Position numbers and translations under genes: made by a program
Part shown: one piece after another, positions 46,564-55,261 of the stretch
Numbering within the stretch: position 1 is the stretch's first letter
How the letters are laid out: each line of letters starts with the position of its first letter
NCBI RefSeq assembly: GCF_003316845.1
Contig: NZ_QMIK01000009.1
Span: 116,676 to 180,675, forward strand
Direction: 5' to 3'
Length of the DNA stretch: 64,000 bases
Origin: Cognataquiflexum aquatile
GTDB taxonomy: Bacteria > Bacteroidota > Bacteroidia > Cytophagales > Cyclobacteriaceae
The notes under the pieces: model-generated
What the model was told of the DNA's origin: nothing
Database searches by the model: none
Seen by the model: the letters and a program-made list of their open reading frames with translations, nothing else

Positions 46564-47697
46564 TCAAAATTTGAGGCCTAGGGTAATAAAGTACATGTTC
46601 AAACTTGCATTACTTATATTTCCACTTTGGATACTGCTCTTTAAACCAATTGTCCAAATCTTTCCGCCGGTCTGAATGAGATTCGCTCCCATACCAAAAT
46701 GAATTCCTTGATAATTGTCTGCCAGAACAAGTTGATTGGAATGAAAAGTGATTTCATTGTCCTTTTTCCAAGCTCCAAATTGATATGACTTTTGATTTAA
46801 AGTATGGGAAAAGGAATACCCCATTTCTATGTAAATCCGGAATTTTTGGGGTCTGATATCAAAATAATATTTTATTGCCACCGGTAACTGCAAAGCAATC
46901 AAGGAAATGCTGAGGTCCGTTTCGTACTTCTGCCCATTTTGCAAATCTATTTTCTGAAACTCGGAAGCACTAAAACCAAACAGCTGCGGAGAAAGCGAAA
47001 AAGACATATTGCGCCTTTTGTTTACAAAGGTTTCCGCCGATATACCTCCTGTCATAACAAGACCCGTCATGCTTGTCGATGTTTTGATAGGTTCAATAAC
47101 GAACCCTGCAGACCCCATTCCCATTCCGATAAAAGGCTCTATATAAATCGGTTTTGAAACAGTGACTGAGTCTGTGACCTGACCAGAGGCATTTAGTAAA
47201 GATGTGATCGATCCGACTGACTGCTTCTCCAGACTTGCCAGAGGATTGGTAGCTTCTTTGTTTATGGAAGAAAAGGCCTCAGTGGCCTGACCATTTACTG
47301 CATAGAGTTTTCCTGTGCTTCTATTTTCCAGATAGAAAAACTCATTTTTACCGTTAAGTCTATACAATTCTAAGTCCTGGTTTTCTGTGGGTATGAGTTC
47401 TAAAAAAACCCACATCTCACGTGGATTACCAATGTTCTTCCTAAAAAACTTCCTGTCTTTGAATTGAAATTCTGAAACATCCTGAACTGTATAGATTTCA
47501 TCTGTTCCATTTTTGACTTTTTGAAATAGTATCGAATTGTTTTCACCAGATGGGATCCGTGGAATGTACCCATCTATATGTATACTGTCATAAAGTATGA
47601 TGTAATCACTTCTTTTTATTATTTGTGCTTCAGCGTTCAATGAAAAGAACATAATCGTTACTAAAAAAAAGAAATAACGTCCGGTTACTATTGCCAT
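46564..47697 (-). CDS. Hypothetical exported barrel-like protein paired with the IPT lipoprotein
   Basis: A 377-residue protein with a signal peptide (FFFLVTIMFFSLNAEAQ). The first half (SDYIILYDSIHIDGYIPRI, YTVQDVSEFQFKDRKFFRK) resembles the small beta domain seen before many Bacteroidota barrels. The second half has barrel-like strands (IEPFIGMGMGSAGFVIEP, MSFSLSPQLFGFSASEF, QLPVAIKYYFDIRPQKFRI, YFITLGLKF), the last an apparent C-terminal strand. It is followed after five bases by the lipoprotein gene, so the two are probably one surface unit. No family was recognised. It sits inside the segment bracketed by queG 3' ends. Confidence 0.7.
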   Translation of the reverse strand: MAIVTGRYFFFLVTIMFFSLNAEAQIIKRSDYIILYDSIHIDGYIPRIPSGENNSILFQKVKNGTDEIYTVQDVSEFQFKDRKFFRKNIGNPREMWVFLELIPTENQDLELYRLNGKNEFFYLENRSTGKLYAVNGQATEAFSSINKEATNPLASLEKQSVGSITSLLNASGQVTDSVTVSKPIYIEPFIGMGMGSAGFVIEPIKTSTSMTGLVMTGGISAETFVNKRRNMSFSLSPQLFGFSASEFQKIDLQNGQKYETDLSISLIALQLPVAIKYYFDIRPQKFRIYIEMGYSFSHTLNQKSYQFGAWKKDNEITFHSNQLVLADNYQGIHFGMGANLIQTGGKIWTIGLKSSIQSGNISNASLNMYFITLGLKF

Positions 47698-47848
47698 GGG
47701 GTGATGGGATTAAAGGCCTTTATTTTCATTGAATGAACCAGAAATGAAATAAAATCCCGGTAAATAAAACTAATTTTTTATAATCAAAAAAGAAATAAAT
47801 AAAGATAGTTTGGGAATCTAAGAAACATCAATTCCCTATGGGATAATA

Positions 47849-47947
47849 GAAATCACAGAAGAAACCTTCAGCAAGGTTTTTTCGAAGTCGGCGGTCAAGA
47901 GGACAAAATTTAATGGCTTTTTAAGGAATATTGATTTTCAGAAATGA
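47849..47947 (+). pseudogene. Detached second copy of the queG 3' end
   Basis: Starting at base 47848 a 60-base stretch matches queG 44646-44705 with one mismatch (G at 47893 for T at 44691), then diverges but stays in frame: TKFNGFLRNIDFQK against [16 protein letters not shown] in the intact gene. The fragment ends in TGA. It has no start and no 5' part. The remaining bases of 47698-48033 are AT-rich with nothing else recognised. This is a displaced or duplicated queG end, not a gene. Confidence 0.9.
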
Positions 47948-48033
47948 TCAAAGAGTTACTTTCTTGAAAACAATGTCAAAAATCAGTTTTTAAGAAATCA
48001 AATAGGTTAATTTTGAGTAATCAAAATGATGCT

Positions 48034-49206
48034 ATGAAGATTTTTGAAGTCAATTCCGGAATACTGGAAAGGGATTTTTTGGAAGCTCATGTCCTGATCA
48101 ACATACCTTATCCCAATTGGATCAGACCATTGGATGTCGATGTGATGTCAGTTTTTGATCCAAAGAGGAACAAACTTTTGGCAAAATCCGAAGCCATACG
48201 ATGGGTGCTGAAAGACGATCAGGGTAAGCTTATAGGCAGGATTGCCGCTTTTGTCAATAAAAGATACACCAACAAAGGGGATGATGTCCCTGTTGGTGGA
48301 TTCGGATTTTTTGATTGCATAGATGACCAAAAGGCTGCAGACTTTCTTTTTGATACTGCCAAAAACTGGTTGAAGTCAAGAGGAATGCAGGCAATGGACG
48401 GGCCGATCAACCTTGGTGACAGGGACAAGTGGTGGGGATTGTTGGTGGATGGATTTCATCCGCCGATCTACAACATGAATTACAATCCGCCTTATTACCA
48501 AAAGTTATTTGAAGCGTACGGTTTCCAGAATTTTTACAATCAGATTTGCTGGAGTCTTTCAGTGGCGCAAGAAGCGCATCAGTTGGATCCGAAGTTTTAT
48601 GAGGCGCATGAAAAGTTTTATGGAAACCCGGACTTCAGGGCGGAGTACCTCAAAAAAGACAATTTGGAAAAATATGCCAAAGACCTGAGTACCGTGTACA
48701 ACAAGGCTTGGGCAAAGCATCAGGGTAACAAGGATATCTCACCGGAACAGGCATTAAAATTGTTCAAAACCATCAAACCTGTCTTGGATGGAAAACTGAT
48801 CTGGTTTGTCTATCACAAAGATGAACCTGTGGTGATGTGGATCAACCTTCCGGACATCAATCAGATCATCAAACATCTTGACGGAAAGTTTGATTGGTTT
48901 TCAAAACTGAAATTTTTTCTCATCAAAACCTTTGGGAAAAATGAGAATTTCGTGGGTTTGGTGTTCGGTGTGGTGCCGGAGTTCCAAGGCACGGGTCTTG
49001 ATTATTACATGATCGTGGAGGCCGAAAAAGTCATCAAATCCACCACTTCCTATAAAAAACTGGAGCTGTATTGGCAGGGAGACTTCAATCCCAAAATGCT
49101 GAATATTTCAAAAAATCTCGGGGGAAAACACTTTCGGACCTTGGTCACGTACAGGTATTTGTTTGATAGGAAGAAGCCTTTTGCAAGGCATCCGGTATTG
49201 TTATGA
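48034..49206 (+). CDS. GNAT-like N-acetyltransferase, long form
   Basis: About 390 residues from the ATG at 48034 (a TTG at 48013 adds seven). The C-terminal half carries a GNAT acetyl-CoA loop, VVPEFQGTGLDYYMIVEAEK. The N-terminal half has a degenerate related domain (GRIAAFVNKRY, GGFGFFDCIDD), suggesting a double-GNAT arrangement. Similar long proteins are widely found as hypothetical acetyltransferases in Bacteroidota; substrate unknown. It lies between the displaced queG end and the toxin-antitoxin pair on the same strand. Confidence 0.8.
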   Translation: MKIFEVNSGILERDFLEAHVLINIPYPNWIRPLDVDVMSVFDPKRNKLLAKSEAIRWVLKDDQGKLIGRIAAFVNKRYTNKGDDVPVGGFGFFDCIDDQKAADFLFDTAKNWLKSRGMQAMDGPINLGDRDKWWGLLVDGFHPPIYNMNYNPPYYQKLFEAYGFQNFYNQICWSLSVAQEAHQLDPKFYEAHEKFYGNPDFRAEYLKKDNLEKYAKDLSTVYNKAWAKHQGNKDISPEQALKLFKTIKPVLDGKLIWFVYHKDEPVVMWINLPDINQIIKHLDGKFDWFSKLKFFLIKTFGKNENFVGLVFGVVPEFQGTGLDYYMIVEAEKVIKSTTSYKKLELYWQGDFNPKMLNISKNLGGKHFRTLVTYRYLFDRKKPFARHPVLL

Positions 49207-49230
49207 TTTCTCCCTTTTTAAGTTTTTGAA

Positions 49231-49238
49231 TATCTTTG
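49231..49238 (+). promoter_or_regulatory. Possible -7 element of the toxin-antitoxin pair
   Basis: TATCTTTG matches TAnnTTTG 30 bases before the antitoxin ATG (49268) and 25 bases after the acetyltransferase stop. No matching upstream TTTG at the usual distance was seen. Confidence 0.35.
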
Positions 49239-49267
49239 TACTTTCTCCTACCAAAACCAGCTTGATT

Positions 49268-49501
49268 ATGAACCTGCAATATATTTCAGACAACAGAGGC
49301 AAAACCACAGGCGTATTTATCCCCATTCAGGAATGGGAATTGCTAAAATCAAAATTTAAAGGATTGGAAGAAGAAGTGCTTGGTGATCAATCAAAAGACG
49401 AGATTTTGCAGGGTATCCAAATAGCAGTGGAAGAAATGAATCTGATCAAAAAAGGAAAATTAAAAGCCCGTAATGCAAAAGACTTGTTAAATGAGTTATA
49501 G
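49268..49501 (+). CDS. Antitoxin-like protein of a RelE/ParE-type module
   Basis: A 77-residue acidic, helical protein starting at the ATG at 49268 (NLQYISDNRGKTTGVFIPIQ). The N-terminus YISDNRGKTTGVFIPIQEWELL resembles DNA-binding ends of small antitoxins that neutralise RelE/ParE-type toxins; the last part (EEMNLIKKGKLKARNAKDLLNEL) is the toxin-binding style. The gene overlaps the toxin start by 11 bases, the normal antitoxin-first order. Function is inferred from size, order and overlap. Confidence 0.8.
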   Translation: MNLQYISDNRGKTTGVFIPIQEWELLKSKFKGLEEEVLGDQSKDEILQGIQIAVEEMNLIKKGKLKARNAKDLLNEL

Positions 49502-49817
49502 CGTAAAAACTATCCCCCACTTTGACAGGCAGGCCAAACGGCTTTCCCGAAAATTCCCTTCTTTCAAAGAAGAACTTTTTGATTTGATTGAATCCCTGGA
49601 AAATGACCCGATACAGGGGACTCCTTTAGGAAATGATTGTTTCAAAATCCGACTCGCCATAAAATCTAAAGGGAAGGGCAAATCAGGTGGTGCAAGAGTC
49701 ATTCTGCATGTAATTTTTGTTAAGGAAGATGTTTATTTACTTACAGTGTATGATAAATCTGAGAAGGAGAATATTTCGGATTTGGAACTTCAGGAACTTT
49801 TGAAAATGATAGAATGA
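49491..49817 (+). CDS. RelE/ParE-superfamily toxin
   Basis: A 108-residue basic protein (SYSVKTIPHFDRQAKRLSRK, SFKEELFDLIESLENDPIQG, NDCFKIRLAIKSKGKGKSGGARVI, YLLTVYDKSEKENI) that fits the RelE/ParE fold: a small beta-sheet with helical N-terminus, ending in the DKSEKENIS region. RelE-type members cut mRNA on the ribosome; ParE-type members poison gyrase. Which applies cannot be decided by eye; the type with KIRLA and a long basic loop is often annotated RelE/StbE-like. It overlaps the antitoxin gene and is followed by a strong terminator. Confidence 0.85.
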   Translation: MSYSVKTIPHFDRQAKRLSRKFPSFKEELFDLIESLENDPIQGTPLGNDCFKIRLAIKSKGKGKSGGARVILHVIFVKEDVYLLTVYDKSEKENISDLELQELLKMIE

Positions 49818-49819
49818 AA

Positions 49820-49847
49820 AAAAAAGCCCCAAACTCGGGGCTTTTTG
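49820..49847 (+). terminator. Terminator of the toxin-antitoxin pair
   Basis: AAAGCCCC and GGGGCTTT (49823-49844) form a perfect stem around AAACTC, flanked by A- and T-runs, so it can act for the convergent small gene as well. Confidence 0.9.
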
Positions 49848-49849
49848 CT

Positions 49850-50041
49850 TTAACCTGCAAGGCTAATGAAATATTTATCAAGGACAGGTTCGTATTTTCC
49901 TGAAAACTTCCTGTAACACCAATCCTTAAATTCCTGTATCTCGGTCGGCATCAGCAGGTTTAGGGCCTTGCGCAACTCCTTCTCAAACAATCTTCTGTCA
50001 AAACTGACTTTCATCAAGATGATTTTCACGTATTCCAGCAT
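49850..50041 (-). CDS. Small conserved hypothetical protein of Bacteroidota
   Basis: A 63-residue helical protein (MLEYVKIILMKVSFDRRLFE, then KELRKALNLLMPTEIQEFKD, WCYRKFSGKYEP). It resembles a short conserved family that I have seen only as hypothetical in Bacteroidota. Basic and soluble; no membrane segment is convincing. It is convergent with the toxin gene and divergent from batD. Function unknown. Confidence 0.7.
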   Translation of the reverse strand: MLEYVKIILMKVSFDRRLFEKELRKALNLLMPTEIQEFKDWCYRKFSGKYEPVLDKYFISLAG

Positions 50042-50078
50042 ATTTCAAAGAATTTATAAGTAATGATTAAACAGATTG

Positions 50079-50107
50079 TTTGTTAATACGACATGTAATT
50101 AGGTTTG
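50079..50107 (+). promoter_or_regulatory. Bacteroidota-type promoter of batD-aroC
   Basis: TTTG (50079-50082) and TAGGTTTG (50100-50107) are separated by 17 bases, an exact match to both elements. It lies 52 bases before the batD ATG at 50159. Confidence 0.55.
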
Positions 50108-50158
50108 TTGCGTTTAAAATATAAAGCTAATTTGCAAACCATTAGTAGTCATATCAAC

Positions 50159-51607
50159 ATGAGTAAAACGACAGTCAGCGCTATTCTTGTATGTTTGTTT
50201 CTTTTTATTTCTTTGGGCGCTTTCGCCCAGGAAGTGGCCATCGAATTGGGGCCGGATGAAATAGCACTCAACGAGACCTTCAGCATCAAAGTGACCATTG
50301 CAAATGACAAGATCAAATCCTATGATGAGTTCCCGGAAATAGCCGGATTTCAAAAACAGGGCCTTTCCCAATCTTCTTCCATGAATGTCATCAACGGGCA
50401 GGTCAGTAGTACCAGCAGCATTATCCAATATTATAAACCGACCAAAAAAGGTGTTGTTACCATTGGAAAGTTTAGCATCAAAATAAATGGAAACGACTAC
50501 GCCTCTCCCGGAAAATCCGTCACCGTTGTCGACGCACGGGCAGCACAGCGACAGCCAAACCAATCGGATCCTTTCAGCGATGTATTCGGGGGGACAAGGG
50601 AAGAACCCGAATTCATTGAAGTCGAGGATGATGCCTTTTTTGCTTCTTCGGTAGACAAAGAGGAGATTTTTGTAGGGGAAGGATTCAATGTCAGCTTGGC
50701 ATTTTACATATCAGAAACCAATCAGGCTTCATTTCAATTTTATGAACCAGGCAAGCAGTTGGACGCCATCCTCAAAAAGATGAAACCTGCAAATGCTTGG
50801 GAGGAGAATTTCAATATCACCAACATCCAGCCTGAAAGGGTAACTTTCAATGACAAAAGCTGGATCAAGTACAAAGTATATGAAGCGACTTTTTTCCCAT
50901 TCTCAGAAGGAGAAATCACGATTCCGCCTATTTCATGGGAAATGGTCAAATACAAAGTGGCCAAAAACCCGACTTTCTTTGGCAGTAACAGGCTGGAGGA
51001 TTTCAAAACATTTACCTCTTCTTCTAAAAAAATCAAGATCAAACCTTTGCCTCCACATCCTCTCCGGAATGAAGTCAGTGTGGGTAGTTTCCAATTGAGG
51101 GAAAACATCACAGATTTCGATGCCTTGACAGGAGAAGGGATTACGTATAATTTTGGGATAAGCGGTGAGGGAAACATCAATGCAATAGCCACTCCAAAGA
51201 CAAATCAGATTCATCTGCTAAATACTTTCGACCCCAATGTCCGTCAGCAGATCAACAGAGGCAATGGAAAGATCACAGGCCTCAAAGAATTCAGCTATTA
51301 CCTCACCATCAATGAACCGGGGAGAATCATTCTCGGGGATTATTTTGAATGGATTTATTTCAATCCTGCTTTGGAAAAATACGATACCTTGAGACCCAAG
51401 GCCATCCTCAATGTGACAGGGGAGTCCAAAGTCAACCAGGCAATTTCCAACCAGCGCTTGGGAGGGATTTATGACCTGATTGATGTTGAAAACAATGAGC
51501 TTTCAAACCAGAGATATAAGTACTATTTTTCAGTTTTTATCAATTTATTATTGGTCGGTTCAGTCATTCTGCTTACCGTCTTGATTACTAGAAAAGCACA
51601 TGGGTAA
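50159..51607 (+). CDS. batD: BatD-family membrane protein
   Basis: A 482-residue protein from the ATG at 50159 ([20 protein letters not shown]), with signal peptide ending AFAQ and one C-terminal membrane helix ([18 protein letters not shown]). BatD domains: [40 protein letters not shown], the mid part with [16 protein letters not shown]. Bat proteins of Bacteroides affect aerotolerance and stress survival and usually come with BatA, BatB, BatC; none is next to this copy. It overlaps aroC by eight bases, so the pair is cotranscribed; a functional link is not expected. Confidence 0.88.
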   Translation: MSKTTVSAILVCLFLFISLGAFAQEVAIELGPDEIALNETFSIKVTIANDKIKSYDEFPEIAGFQKQGLSQSSSMNVINGQVSSTSSIIQYYKPTKKGVVTIGKFSIKINGNDYASPGKSVTVVDARAAQRQPNQSDPFSDVFGGTREEPEFIEVEDDAFFASSVDKEEIFVGEGFNVSLAFYISETNQASFQFYEPGKQLDAILKKMKPANAWEENFNITNIQPERVTFNDKSWIKYKVYEATFFPFSEGEITIPPISWEMVKYKVAKNPTFFGSNRLEDFKTFTSSSKKIKIKPLPPHPLRNEVSVGSFQLRENITDFDALTGEGITYNFGISGEGNINAIATPKTNQIHLLNTFDPNVRQQINRGNGKITGLKEFSYYLTINEPGRIILGDYFEWIYFNPALEKYDTLRPKAILNVTGESKVNQAISNQRLGGIYDLIDVENNELSNQRYKYYFSVFINLLLVGSVILLTVLITRKAHG

Positions 51608-52676
51608 TTCATTTGGGAGGATATTTAGAATAAGTACATTCGGCGAATCTCACGGATTGGGTTTGGGAGTGGTGATAGAAGGCTGCCCGGCAGGCTTGCT
51701 GATCGATGAGGAATTTATCCGAAATGAAATGCAGCGAAGGAAGCCCGGCCAATCCAAAATCACCACCCAAAGGAAAGAAGAAGACGAATTTCAGATTCTC
51801 TCAGGGGTGTTTGAAGGAAAGGCCACAGGTACGCCGATCGGTTTGGTCATCATGAATACCGACCAAAAGAGTAAAGATTATAGCCATATAGCTGATAAAT
51901 TCAGACCTTCCCATGCGGACTATACCTACTTTGAAAAGTACAGCATCCGTGATTACCGCGGTGGAGGCCGAAGCAGCGCCAGGGAAACGGCAGCGCGGGT
52001 AGCCGGTGGTGCGATTGCCAAAATGCTTTTGAAACACTATGGGATTTCAGTTCAAGCCTACGTTAGTCAAGTTGGGGATATGAATGTTGGAAAGACTTAC
52101 CAAGAACTTGATCTTGCCCAAACCGAGGAAAATATCGTCCGCTGTCCGGATCCTGTTATGGCTGAAAAGATGATCGAATACATCGATGAGGTCAGAAAGA
52201 GCAGGGATACTGTAGGCGGGATAGTCTCTTGTGTGGCCCAAGGCGTTCCTCCAGGATTGGGTGAACCTGTTTTTGACAGGCTACATGCAGAGTTGGGCAA
52301 AGCCATGCTGAGCATCAATGCCGTGAAGGGATTTGAATATGGAAGCGGATTTGAAGGCGTGAAGATGCGGGGATCGGACCATAATGATGCTTATTATCAG
52401 GACGGTGACCGGGTCAGGACTAGAACCAATAATTCCGGTGGCATCCAAGGCGGTATTTCTAATGGAGAAGATATATATTTCAATGTGGCTTTCAAACCCG
52501 TTGCAACCATCATGCAGGACCAAGAATCGGTCAATGAGTCAGGAGATTCCGTGACAGTGTCGGGCAAAGGCAGACATGACCCTTGCGTAGTTCCTAGGGC
52601 AGTTCCCATAGTCGAGGCGATGGCCGCCTTGGTATTGGCTGATTATCTTTTGATCAGCCGAACAAACAAATTATAA
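51600..52676 (+). CDS. aroC: Chorismate synthase
   Basis: Converts 5-enolpyruvylshikimate-3-phosphate to chorismate with reduced FMN, last common step of aromatic synthesis. At 358 residues it is normal. Signatures are [52 protein letters not shown] (first part), GIQGGISNG and the C-terminal [18 protein letters not shown]. Starts with ATG at 51600, inside the last codons of batD. Monofunctional; no NADPH-FMN reductase domain is seen, so reduced flavin comes from elsewhere. Confidence 0.98.
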   Translation: MGNSFGRIFRISTFGESHGLGLGVVIEGCPAGLLIDEEFIRNEMQRRKPGQSKITTQRKEEDEFQILSGVFEGKATGTPIGLVIMNTDQKSKDYSHIADKFRPSHADYTYFEKYSIRDYRGGGRSSARETAARVAGGAIAKMLLKHYGISVQAYVSQVGDMNVGKTYQELDLAQTEENIVRCPDPVMAEKMIEYIDEVRKSRDTVGGIVSCVAQGVPPGLGEPVFDRLHAELGKAMLSINAVKGFEYGSGFEGVKMRGSDHNDAYYQDGDRVRTRTNNSGGIQGGISNGEDIYFNVAFKPVATIMQDQESVNESGDSVTVSGKGRHDPCVVPRAVPIVEAMAALVLADYLLISRTNKL

Positions 52677-52693
52677 TATAAACCCAACTTAGT

Positions 52694-54037
52694 ATGTTGA
52701 AAAAAATACCCTTGCACACCCAGATTATCATAGGATTGGTTCTTGGACTTGTTGTCGGATTGGTGATTGTCAAATTCGGTTTTGATCCCTATATCATTCT
52801 CAATTTTGTCAAACCTATAGGAACTGTATTTATCAATTCCCTAAAAATGATCGCAATGCCTTTGGTATTTGCTTCATTGGTGATTGGTGTTTCAAATCTT
52901 GGAGATGTTTCCAAATTATCAAGAATAGGGGGAAAAACCCTTTCCGCATATTTGGTTACCACCATCATTGCTGTTTCTATAGGATTGTTGTTGGTCAATA
53001 TCTTTAAACCTGGCGAAAGTCTTCCCCAATCTACAAGAGACAGCTTGATGTCCCTTTATGATGGCGCTGCTGGTTCTCGTGCCGAACAAGCTGAAAAAGT
53101 CAACAGCCAAGGGCCACTCCAGCCACTTATTGATATTGTACCGGATAATATTTTCCTTGCCGCAACCAACAATGGGAGTATGCTTCAGGTGGTCTTTTTT
53201 GCTATTATCGTTGGGATAGCATTGCTTCAGATTCCAAAAGAAAAAGCCAATAATTTCACCAGTTTTTTTGATGCCTTCAATGATGTGATCATCAAAATCG
53301 TGGAGTATATAATGTTGATTGCTCCTTATGGTGTTTTCGCATTGATGGCTTCCCTGATTATTGAAATAGCAGGGGATGACCCGGATTCGGCAGTGGAGTT
53401 ACTTCTTGCTCTATTAAAATATACCTTGGTGGTATTAGGAGGATTATTCCTGGTGATTTTTGGGGTGTATTCAATGATTTTGAAATCATTTACCAAGATT
53501 CCTTTCATCACTTTTCTAAAAGCTTTCAGACCTGCCATGTTGTTGGGATTTTCAACCTCTTCAAGCAATGCTACTTTGCCGGTAACCATGAAAATTGTAG
53601 AAGAGGAAATGGGTGTTTCTGAACAAATAAGCAGTTTTGTCCTTCCATTAGGTGCAACCGTCAATATGAATGGAACAAGTCTTTACCAAGCCGTAGCAGC
53701 CGTATTTATTGCACAAGCGCTGGGGATGGACCTTTCGATTTCCCAACAGTTGACCATAGTGTTGACCGCAACTTTGGCAGCAATTGGTTCTGCAGGTGTG
53801 CCTGGCGCGGGATTGATCATGTTGATCATTGTATTGGAAGCAATCGGTGTACCGGGTGCGGGAATTGCCCTGATCATCGCTCCGGATAGAATTTTGGATA
53901 TGTTCAGGACTGTGGTCAATATCACTGGAGATGCGGTGGTCTGTGTCGCTGTGGCTTCCACTGAAGGGGAGTTGCCTTCGGGAATGATCCGTCAGACCAA
54001 TCCATTTACCCCTAATGAAGAAGTGACTGAAAGCTGA
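52694..54037 (+). CDS. Dicarboxylate/amino acid:cation symporter (DAACS family)
   Basis: A 447-residue inner-membrane importer with about eight helices and two hairpins. Hallmarks: SLKMIAMPLVFASLVIGVSN, the hairpin serine stretch FSTSSSNATLPVTMK, and PLGATVNMNGTSLYQAVAA. Related proteins take up C4-dicarboxylates (DctA), glutamate/aspartate (GltP/GltT) or serine/threonine with Na+ or H+. The substrate cannot be fixed by eye. It starts 17 bases after aroC. The tail (ELPSGMIRQTNPFTPNEEVT) is cytoplasmic. Confidence 0.93.
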   Translation: MLKKIPLHTQIIIGLVLGLVVGLVIVKFGFDPYIILNFVKPIGTVFINSLKMIAMPLVFASLVIGVSNLGDVSKLSRIGGKTLSAYLVTTIIAVSIGLLLVNIFKPGESLPQSTRDSLMSLYDGAAGSRAEQAEKVNSQGPLQPLIDIVPDNIFLAATNNGSMLQVVFFAIIVGIALLQIPKEKANNFTSFFDAFNDVIIKIVEYIMLIAPYGVFALMASLIIEIAGDDPDSAVELLLALLKYTLVVLGGLFLVIFGVYSMILKSFTKIPFITFLKAFRPAMLLGFSTSSSNATLPVTMKIVEEEMGVSEQISSFVLPLGATVNMNGTSLYQAVAAVFIAQALGMDLSISQQLTIVLTATLAAIGSAGVPGAGLIMLIIVLEAIGVPGAGIALIIAPDRILDMFRTVVNITGDAVVCVAVASTEGELPSGMIRQTNPFTPNEEVTES

Positions 54038-54047
54038 AAAGCAGAGT

Positions 54048-54070
54048 CCACAGTCGACAGTCCATAGCAA
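54048..54070. repeat. GTGGACTGTCGAC-type dispersed repeat
   Basis: GAGTCCACAGTCGACAGTCC is the reverse complement of the TGGACTGTCGAC.. unit duplicated at 18735-18887. Only one short copy is present here, right after the symporter stop. It is part of a dispersed intergenic family. Confidence 0.7.
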
Positions 54071-54146
54071 CTACAATGGATTTTCAATCCTAGTAATCTG
54101 TGGCCACAATGCGTACCTACATAAAATGTAATTTTCTTCAAAGTAA

Positions 54147-54178
54147 AAACCCTCTATGATCAAGGTCTTAGAGGGTTT
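54147..54178. terminator. Hairpin between symporter and small convergent membrane gene
   Basis: AAACCCTCTA (54147-54156) pairs with TAGAGGGTTT (54169-54178). On the minus strand a T-run follows, so it ends the prmA-side transcript; it can also act for the symporter. Confidence 0.75.
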
Positions 54179-54207
54179 ATTTCTTAGATCAAGATTTTGG
54201 AGGGGGT

Positions 54208-54405
54208 TTATTTCACACTGTTGTTGCGGTCTTTGTATCTTCCAAAGTAATATGCTGGGAAAACCAAAGCTTTCAGTTTCCAATCGTTTTTCTCTTTCAT
54301 TCCCAAAGAATTATCTGCTTGGACAACTCTGTACATTTTGGAAGCAAAAAGAATATGGCCGATCAAGGCTAGAAATAGTATGGCATAAATGAGCAACTCG
54401 GTCAT
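54208..54405 (-). CDS. Small single-span membrane protein overlapping prmA
   Basis: A 65-residue protein with one N-terminal helix (LLIYAILFLALIGHILFA) and a basic soluble tail (MKEKNDWKLKALVFPAYYFG, RYKDRNNS). The start overlaps the prmA stop by four bases (ATGA), so it is translationally coupled to prmA. It has a regular start and stop and is conserved-looking, though no family was recognised. A role near ribosome methylation is not implied. Confidence 0.7.
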   Translation of the reverse strand: MTELLIYAILFLALIGHILFASKMYRVVQADNSLGMKEKNDWKLKALVFPAYYFGRYKDRNNSVK

Positions 54406-55232
54406 ATTTTCTCAAGAATTAAAGCTGCCCAATTGTCTTTGGTTTTTTGTGCCAAAAGTGAAAGACCAAAGGAAGAAGCCCTGCTTTGGATGTCTGCAAT
54501 GTCATGCTCATAGAATCCGCTCAGCAGAAGTTTTCCTCCTTTTTTCACAAGACCGGAATAAACTTCCATTTCGTCCAAGAGGACATTTTTATTGATATTG
54601 GCAAGTACAATGTCGAATTCACCCTGAGGATTTACTTCGCGGACTGTTCCTTTTCCCATCCTGACTTTGGACATTCCGTTCAGGTCAAAATTTTCATTGC
54701 CGTTTTCCACGCACCATTCGTCAATGTCAAATGCTTCAATCTCCGCTGCCTCAAGCTTATGCGCCATGATCGCCAAGATGCCCGTACCTGCTCCGATATC
54801 CAATACCCTTTTGCCGGAATGATCTAGGGTAAGCTGATGGGACAGCATCAGAAAAGTGGTGGCGTGGTGTCCCGTGCCAAAAGACATTTTGGGATTGATG
54901 TGGATTTCATATTTGAACTCAGGTCTGGGTTCGTGAAAGGAAGCCCTCACATACACCTGATCACCGACAAAGATCGGGTCATAGTGCTTTTCCCACTCTT
55001 CATTCCAATTGACTTTGGGCATCTTGCCTTCCTTAACTTCAATCTTACCGGCCTCTTTATACCTGTCGATGATTTCCTGATAGGCTTCCCTGTCTATCAA
55101 ATCCTCCTGAATGTAGGCGTCGATCCCTTCATCCGTCTCCAAAAACGAGTCAAAGCCGACTTCAGAAAGCTCTGCGATAAGGATCTCTCTGAATGGTTCC
55201 GTGCAGGAAATCTTAAATTCTAAATAGTCCAT
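54402..55232 (-). CDS. prmA: Ribosomal protein L11 methyltransferase
   Basis: Methylates lysines and the N-terminus of ribosomal protein L11 with S-adenosylmethionine. From the ATG at 55232 it has 276 residues; an ATG six codons earlier is possible. Motifs: KMPKVNWNEEWEKHYDPIFV, NPKMSFGTGHHATTFLML, the SAM loop VLDIGAGTGILAIMAHK and VLANINKNVLLDEM (the NIxxN-like motif). The N-terminal substrate-recognition part (MDYLEFKISCTEP..) fits. Its stop overlaps the next small gene. The 500-base gap upstream is filled with hairpins. Confidence 0.96.
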   Translation of the reverse strand: MDYLEFKISCTEPFREILIAELSEVGFDSFLETDEGIDAYIQEDLIDREAYQEIIDRYKEAGKIEVKEGKMPKVNWNEEWEKHYDPIFVGDQVYVRASFHEPRPEFKYEIHINPKMSFGTGHHATTFLMLSHQLTLDHSGKRVLDIGAGTGILAIMAHKLEAAEIEAFDIDEWCVENGNENFDLNGMSKVRMGKGTVREVNPQGEFDIVLANINKNVLLDEMEVYSGLVKKGGKLLLSGFYEHDIADIQSRASSFGLSLLAQKTKDNWAALILEKI

Positions 55233-55261
55233 TTGTATTGTTTTTTGCATTATGCATAAGT

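Noticed and set aside
46565..46567. TTG start of the IPT lipoprotein inside the upstream stop
   Set aside because: The ATG nine bases later gives a normal lipoprotein signal; the TTG adds three residues with no benefit.
44752..47848. An integrase or recombinase inside the queG-bracketed segment
   Set aside because: Both strands were read; only two exported-protein genes are present, so the mobilising enzyme, if any, is elsewhere.
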